From Candidatus Woesearchaeota archaeon (GTDB taxonomy: Archaea > Nanobdellota > Nanobdellia > Woesearchaeales > UBA10216): a stretch of DNA of 41,405 nt. How positions within the stretch are numbered: position 1 is the first letter of the stretch; the number at the start of each line of letters is the position of its first letter. The DNA is taken from assembly GCA_016192945.1 (NCBI GenBank), contig JACPTE010000001.1, positions 1 through 41,405 on the forward strand, given 5' to 3'. A program made the translations under genes and the position numbers. Shown piece after piece: positions 36,474 through 41,405 of the stretch. Below the pieces are notes generated by a model. It saw nothing but the letters and a program-made list of their open reading frames with translations. It did not search any database and was not told where the DNA came from.

Positions 36474-37044
36474 TCTTCAAGGGAAGCCCTGCAAAAACAT
36501 ATTTGCCAGGCTTAACCCTGCCAAGGTCCAGCCCCTCAAAAACAGCCATGTTTCCAATAAGAATCTGATGAGTTCTTGACTGCCTGTTTCCAAGCTGCTT
36601 TACTGAAAGATAGTCTATCCCAACAGTTTTTACCTTCTTGCCAGCCAAATACTGAGCTGCAGAGTCATCAATATACACATAGTCTTTGTAGAACTGCCTG
36701 TATCCCCTTAATGAGTTTGATGTCTTCAGCAGGATTATGTCGCCTTTTTTTATATCATGCTTTTGCAGGTCCTCTGCAGTAATTTTATCCCTGCATTTCG
36801 TCAAGTCAAGAACCTTGCAGCCGCCATAAAGCGATTCCAAAGGCACTTTGTCCGCACCAACATCATTCTCAAACACATGGCAACGCGCATCAATATGGGT
36901 TCCTGTATGGCTGCCGAAAGTAATTTCTGATTTCTGTGTAGCATCCTTCGGCACCCTTGAAACAATCCTTATCTTAACCATAGGATTGCCAGGATAAACA
37001 ATCATGCCCTCGCTTATCGTCATTGATATATCGTGGATTTTCAT
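36424..37044 (-). CDS. Cyclase family protein (kynurenine formamidase-like, PF04199-type)
   Basis: MKIHDISMTISEGMIVYPGNP...GSHTGTHIDARCH metal-binding motif. Confidence 0.88.
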   Translation of the reverse strand: MKIHDISMTISEGMIVYPGNPMVKIRIVSRVPKDATQKSEITFGSHTGTHIDARCHVFENDVGADKVPLESLYGGCKVLDLTKCRDKITAEDLQKHDIKKGDIILLKTSNSLRGYRQFYKDYVYIDDSAAQYLAGKKVKTVGIDYLSVKQLGNRQSRTHQILIGNMAVFEGLDLGRVKPGKYVFAGLPLKIKDGDGAPARAVLIEV

Positions 37045-37955
37045 TTCTTTTTCACTTCATGCCCTCCAAACTCATTCCTCATTGCAGCAAGCGATTTTGC
37101 CCAGAACTTGTCCCTGTCCCTTGAAATGAACCTTGCGTATAAGGATGCTGTTATCACGCTGAATGCAACATTCCTGTCTATTGCCTCCTGTATCGCCCAT
37201 CTGCCCTCCCCAGTATCATCCACATAGCCTACCAGCCTGTCCAGCCTTGCATCACTTGAGAATGCTTTTTCCATCATTTCCATCAGGAATGAGCGCACTA
37301 TGCTGCCCTGATTCCATAAGTTTGCCACCTTCCTGAAGTCCAGTTCCTTGCTGTAAGGGCTTTTATGCAGCAACTCAAATCCCTCGCCTATTGCCTGCAT
37401 CATCCCATACTCAATGGCGTTGTGGACCATCTTGACATAATGGCCTGCCCCTGGCGAGCCCATATAGCCGTAACCACCCTTAATCGCAAGAGACCTGAAG
37501 ACAGGCTCAACATGCCTGAAGGCCTTCTCATCCCCGCCAACCATAAGGCAATAACCCAGCTTGGCAGCCACAACACCGCCGCTTGTCCCAACATCAAGAA
37601 ACCGTATTCCCCTTGCTTTTAGCGACTCTGCACGCCTCGCAGAATCCCTGTAGTTTGCGTTGCCTCCATCAACTAGTATATCGCCTGCAGAAAGGAAAGG
37701 AACTACCTTGTTTACATACTCCTCTGTAACAGGGCCTGCCGGAAGCATAATCCACACAATCCTTGGCTGGGAAGCCTGCTTAGGCAGCAGCCTGAACAAC
37801 TCCTCAACTGAATAAGCCGGCTTTGCACCTGCCCTGGCAACCTCCTTTAAAGGCTCAGGGGAGCGGTTATTGGCAACAACCCTGTGCTTCTTTGACAAAA
37901 GCCTGAGCACCATGCTCTTGCCCATCCTTCCAAGACCAATAAATCCGATTTCCAT
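37041..37955 (-). CDS. gnd: 6-phosphogluconate dehydrogenase, decarboxylating (short GntZ/YqeC-like form)
   Basis: MEIGFIGLGRMGKSMVLRLL...DGGNANYRDSARRAESLKARGIRFLDVGTSGGVVAAKLGYCLMVGGD...GAGHYVKMVHNAIEYGMMQAIGEGFELL. Confidence 0.9.
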   Translation of the reverse strand: MEIGFIGLGRMGKSMVLRLLSKKHRVVANNRSPEPLKEVARAGAKPAYSVEELFRLLPKQASQPRIVWIMLPAGPVTEEYVNKVVPFLSAGDILVDGGNANYRDSARRAESLKARGIRFLDVGTSGGVVAAKLGYCLMVGGDEKAFRHVEPVFRSLAIKGGYGYMGSPGAGHYVKMVHNAIEYGMMQAIGEGFELLHKSPYSKELDFRKVANLWNQGSIVRSFLMEMMEKAFSSDARLDRLVGYVDDTGEGRWAIQEAIDRNVAFSVITASLYARFISRDRDKFWAKSLAAMRNEFGGHEVKKK

Positions 37956-37956
37956 T

Positions 37957-39063
37957 TCAAACCCCCCTACCAGAATAGACAACAACTCCTTTTATATAAT
38001 CATCCCCTTCCTTCCCAAAAGCCTTCTCAAGCTCATCAACTGAAAACCTGTGCGTGATTACCCTTCCAAGAATGCCATCATACTGCCTTTGAATTCCGGC
38101 TATGTCCCTTAATGCCATCTCAAAATGAGCCTTCTGGGAATTCACGCTCCCAAGAAGAACAAGATTTTCCCTCACAATCTTGTTGACCATCCCTTTTATG
38201 TTGAAGCAAAGCTCCTCAGCCCCTTTTGGAATGCCCAAAAAAACATAAATAGAATTCCGTTCCATCAGCCCTATAAGGTCTATCACAAGCTGCGTAGCTC
38301 CAGTAGCCTCTATCACAACATCAACCTTCCCTGTCCTCTTTATTATTCCATCCATGCCTGTTTCCCTGATGTTGATATACTCTGCACCAAGCTCCCTAAC
38401 CAGCCCAACCTTAACATCCCCCTCAGGCCGCCTTCCGAGAACATAAGTCTTAACGCCATTAATGCGAAGAACAGCGACTGCAGCCATTCCAACAGAGCCC
38501 ATCCCAAAAACAACAGCCCTCCTTTTTGACAAGTCAAATCCGGGAATCCTCTTCTGGATTTCCTTAACCTGTAGGACTGCCTTTTCAATAATGCTGAAAG
38601 GCTCGGCCAATACAGCCACATCAGCAATGCCCCTGGGAACCCTGACAAGGTATGCCTCATCCTCAACATAGACCTCTGAATTAAACCCGTGCCTCTTATG
38701 CTGGCCAGAGGCTGTGTAAAGGCCTGTTTCGCAGAAATCACTCCTTCCATTATTGCAGGGAAGGCACTTATTGCAGCCGTGCCTGGGGATAATAGCAACA
38801 AAATCCCCCTTCTTCAATGACTTAACACCCCTGCCAGTATCCAGAACCCTGGCAAAGCCCTCATGCCCGATAACCAGCTTGTCATCACCATCAGGGCTGT
38901 CAACAAGGCTGTTCTCAATGATATCCCTGTCAGTGCCGCAAATGCCTACCTGAAGCATTTCCAAAAGAACATCTCCAGAGCCTGTCAACCTGGGAGTTGG
39001 AATAACAAACAGCTCCACAATTCTCCTGCCCTTCCTGACACCTATAGCCCTCATCTCCCCCAT
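37957..39063 (-). CDS. gdh: Glucose 1-dehydrogenase (zinc-dependent MDR family)
   Basis: QVGICGTDRDIIENSLVDSPDGDDKLVIGHEGFARV..., CxxCxxGRSDFC structural zinc site, AVVFGMGSVGMAAVAVL; archaeal Gdh layout. Confidence 0.85.
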   Translation of the reverse strand: MGEMRAIGVRKGRRIVELFVIPTPRLTGSGDVLLEMLQVGICGTDRDIIENSLVDSPDGDDKLVIGHEGFARVLDTGRGVKSLKKGDFVAIIPRHGCNKCLPCNNGRSDFCETGLYTASGQHKRHGFNSEVYVEDEAYLVRVPRGIADVAVLAEPFSIIEKAVLQVKEIQKRIPGFDLSKRRAVVFGMGSVGMAAVAVLRINGVKTYVLGRRPEGDVKVGLVRELGAEYINIRETGMDGIIKRTGKVDVVIEATGATQLVIDLIGLMERNSIYVFLGIPKGAEELCFNIKGMVNKIVRENLVLLGSVNSQKAHFEMALRDIAGIQRQYDGILGRVITHRFSVDELEKAFGKEGDDYIKGVVVYSGRGV

Positions 39064-39121
39064 AGAACAAAGCCAGCTGCAGATTTATTTAAAGTTATTG
39101 GAACTTTGAGTTTACAGACAG

Positions 39122-39427
39122 CTACGACACCCCTGTGATTGTGCTAAGGCTGGATGTGCTGACAGCAGCATCAGCCACTTCAGGGGCAGCCATAAACGAG
39201 CCAAGCGAGCTTTCTGAAACTACCAAAGCACCTGTTATGCCTGCATTTGAGTCAAGGTTGGCAACCCCAAGAGCAGCGCCTGCAAAACCACTGCCTGCAT
39301 TGAGAACATCACTGCCAGCATCAATAAAGACTAATCCGAGGGTAACTGCAAACAAGAATGCCATCAAGCCCAAAACACGGTTTTTTCCATCAGCCATCTT
39401 AAGTTCGCCAAGCCTCTTTAGATCCAT
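39122..39427 (-). CDS. Small hydrophobic/secreted hypothetical protein
   Basis: MADGKNRVLGLMAFLFAVTLGLVFIDAGSDVLNAGSGFAGAALGVANL...; start uncertain (39427 or 39397). Confidence 0.5.
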   Translation of the reverse strand: MDLKRLGELKMADGKNRVLGLMAFLFAVTLGLVFIDAGSDVLNAGSGFAGAALGVANLDSNAGITGALVVSESSLGSFMAAPEVADAAVSTSSLSTITGVS

Positions 39428-39457
39428 CAATCACTCAAGTGATATATAAAACTTTGC

Positions 39458-39470
39458 AAATATTTAAATA
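39458..39470 (+). promoter_or_regulatory. TATA promoter for polX (leaderless-type spacing)
   Basis: AAATATTTAAATA centred about 29 nt before ATG 39493. Confidence 0.6.
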
Positions 39471-39492
39471 TGGAAAAAATACGAAGAAACAC

Positions 39493-41220
39493 ATGAAGAA
39501 TTCTGAAGTGGCAAAGGTGCTGTATGACATAGCGGACATGCTTGAACTGCAGAACGTGGACTTCAAGCCGCAGGCATACAGGAAGGCAGCAAGGAGCATA
39601 GAAGAGCTTCCAGAGGAGATTGAGCAGGTTTACTCCAATGCAAAAAGGGAAGGGCTCATGCAAATAAAGGGGGTTGGAGAGGGAATCTCTGAAAGGCTGG
39701 AAGAGCTTCTGCTCACAGGAAAGATGAAATACTACACAGAGCTGAAGAAAAAATTCCCAAAACACATCTCAGCACTCATAGAGGTTCCGGGACTGGGCCC
39801 TAAGAAAATAAAAAAGCTTCACGAAAGGCTGAAAATAAGCAGCATAGAAGAGCTTGAGAAGGCAATACAAAAGCACAAGGTTTCTGAAATTGAAGGGTTT
39901 GGGGAAAAGACAGAGGAGGAAATACTAAAGGGGATAGAGCTTGTAAAGGCTGGCAAGAAGAGAATCCTGCTAAAGGCAGCACTGGAAATTTCTGAGGAAA
40001 TAATATCAAGAATCAACGCAACAGGATATGCCGAGAAAACAATAGCAGCAGGCTCACTCAGAAGAATGCAGGAGACTATAGGAGACATAGACATACTGGC
40101 TGTCTCAGCCAACCCTGCGAAGGTAATGGAGTTTTTTACGACAATGAAAGGCGTCAAGAGAGTGCTGGCAAAGGGGGGAACCAAGAGCAGCATCCTGATG
40201 AAAGACGGGCTTCAGATAGACCTGCGTGTTGTTGAGGGAAAAAACTTCGGCGCAGCACTACAATACTTCACAGGGAACATCCAGCACAATGTCAAGCTGC
40301 GCGAGATTGCAATAAAAAAAGGGTGCAAGCTGAACGAATACGGCATATTTGACGGGAAAAACAGCCAGGTTGCCGGAAAAACAGAGCAGGAAGTGTACAA
40401 GTTCCTGGGGATGGGCTACATAGAACCAGAGCTCAGGACAGACAGCGGGGAAATAGAGGCTGCAATGAGCCGCAATCTGCCAAAGCTGATTGAATATGGA
40501 ACAGTCAGGGGAGACCTCCACTGCCACACAAGCAAGACAGACGGATACGACAGCCTCCCTGAAATGGCTGATGCTGCCAAAAGGCAGGGATTGGATTACA
40601 TAGCAATCACAGACCACTCTGTATCAGAAAGGGTGGCATCAGGCCTCAAGGAAGAGGAAATGGAAAAATGGCTCATGGAAATAAGGGAATACTCAAGAAA
40701 AGTCAAGGGGATAAGGATTTTAGCAGGCTCAGAGGTCAGCATAAAGCCTGATGGAACGCTTGACTACAGCGACGACCTCCTGAAAAAGATGGACATAGTC
40801 ATCGCATCTGTGCACTCCAGGTTCAAGTCAAGCAGGGAGGAGATGACAAGGCGGATAACAAAAGCGCTAAGCAACAAAAACGTGGACATACTAGGGCACC
40901 CTACAGGCAGGCTAATACACCAAAGGGAGCCATATGAAGCAGACATGCAGGCAGTAATAAAGGCTGCTGCTGAAAACAAAGTGCTGCTGGAAATAAACTC
41001 CCAGCCAGGCAGGATGGACCTGAAGGACATTCACGTAAAGCAGGCGAAGGAGCTCGGGGCAAAATTCGTCATTAACACAGACTCCCACAGCATCAATGAA
41101 TTAAGGAACATCAATCTTGGGATAGCGATAGCAAGAAGGGGCTGGCTGGAGCCTCAGGATGTTATCAACACAAGAGCGCTGAAAGAACTCCCGAAATTCT
41201 TCAGGAAGATAAGAGACTGA
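39493..41220 (+). CDS. polX: DNA polymerase X family protein with PHP domain (PolX)
   Basis: HhH motifs ([16 protein letters not shown]), [20 protein letters not shown] motif [13 protein letters not shown]...DYIAITDHS...HPTGRLI...INTDSHS. Confidence 0.93.
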   Translation: MKNSEVAKVLYDIADMLELQNVDFKPQAYRKAARSIEELPEEIEQVYSNAKREGLMQIKGVGEGISERLEELLLTGKMKYYTELKKKFPKHISALIEVPGLGPKKIKKLHERLKISSIEELEKAIQKHKVSEIEGFGEKTEEEILKGIELVKAGKKRILLKAALEISEEIISRINATGYAEKTIAAGSLRRMQETIGDIDILAVSANPAKVMEFFTTMKGVKRVLAKGGTKSSILMKDGLQIDLRVVEGKNFGAALQYFTGNIQHNVKLREIAIKKGCKLNEYGIFDGKNSQVAGKTEQEVYKFLGMGYIEPELRTDSGEIEAAMSRNLPKLIEYGTVRGDLHCHTSKTDGYDSLPEMADAAKRQGLDYIAITDHSVSERVASGLKEEEMEKWLMEIREYSRKVKGIRILAGSEVSIKPDGTLDYSDDLLKKMDIVIASVHSRFKSSREEMTRRITKALSNKNVDILGHPTGRLIHQREPYEADMQAVIKAAAENKVLLEINSQPGRMDLKDIHVKQAKELGAKFVINTDSHSINELRNINLGIAIARRGWLEPQDVINTRALKELPKFFRKIRD

Positions 41221-41224
41221 CAGC

Positions 41225-41405
41225 TCATTTTTTTACAGAGCAAACAACAGCATAATCCGGACAGCAGTCACCATACTTAGAACAAACAGAATCACAATAA
41301 CACCCAAAAGAAGACTTACCACCACAAAAACCAACACAACTCTTAGAAGAAGAAACCTGGACCTTAACAAGAGGCTCGCACTTAAAATGAGTGGCTGATG
41401 AAGCT
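41225..41405 (-). CDS. Partial gene (C-terminus): surface protein ending in a somatomedin-B-like domain
   Basis: Minus-strand open frame ...ASSATHFKCEPLVKVQVSSSKSCVGFCGGKSSFGCYCDSVCSKYGDCCPDYAVVCSVKK*; eight Cys with SMB spacing. Confidence 0.75.
   Translation of the reverse strand, partial: ASSATHFKCEPLVKVQVSSSKSCVGFCGGKSSFGCYCDSVCSKYGDCCPDYAVVCSVKK

Noticed and set aside
1-41405. Mobile elements, prophage genes or rRNA
   Set aside because: No transposase, integrase, phage structural gene, terminal inverted repeats or rRNA segment was recognised.

Overview
This is a 41.4 kb archaeal window. Leaderless-type TATA promoters, a RpoD/uS11/uS4/uS13 operon, an RNase P p30-like gene and 'KRGQ' pilin-like surface proteins suggest a DPANN-type lineage; that placement is inference. 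Housekeeping genes are: eL18 (partial), tRNA-Leu(GAG) with an extra internal segment, rpoD-rps11-rps4-rps13, mre11, gatB, an IDI-like NUDIX gene, ttuA/ncsA-like, RNase P p30-like, glucose dehydrogenase-6PGDH-cyclase, a second NUDIX gene and polX. Most of the window is a large accessory cell-surface region (about 9.5-17.3 kb and 19.5-35.9 kb). It encodes giant, Cys-rich, multi-domain proteins and many small proteins with type IV pilin-like N-termini. The best candidate for an undescribed system is this pilin-like display/assembly locus. At least three paralogs share an N-terminal pilin-like ectodomain but carry different C-terminal payloads (none, Cys-rich knots, Ig-like plus a glycoside hydrolase TIM barrel). 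They sit with a 2166-aa membrane-anchored protein carrying nine PEGA-like repeats and a run of five coupled small membrane proteins. Other notable signals: a C-terminal eight-cysteine somatomedin-B-like domain in a partial gene at the right edge; a secreted Cys-repeat/HExxH protease resembling the anthrax lethal factor-like fold; a localized frameshift at about 31,840; a structured 5' leader on the ribosomal operon; and a perfect 20-bp operator-like palindrome at vapBC. All calls come from reading the sequence; no database search was run.
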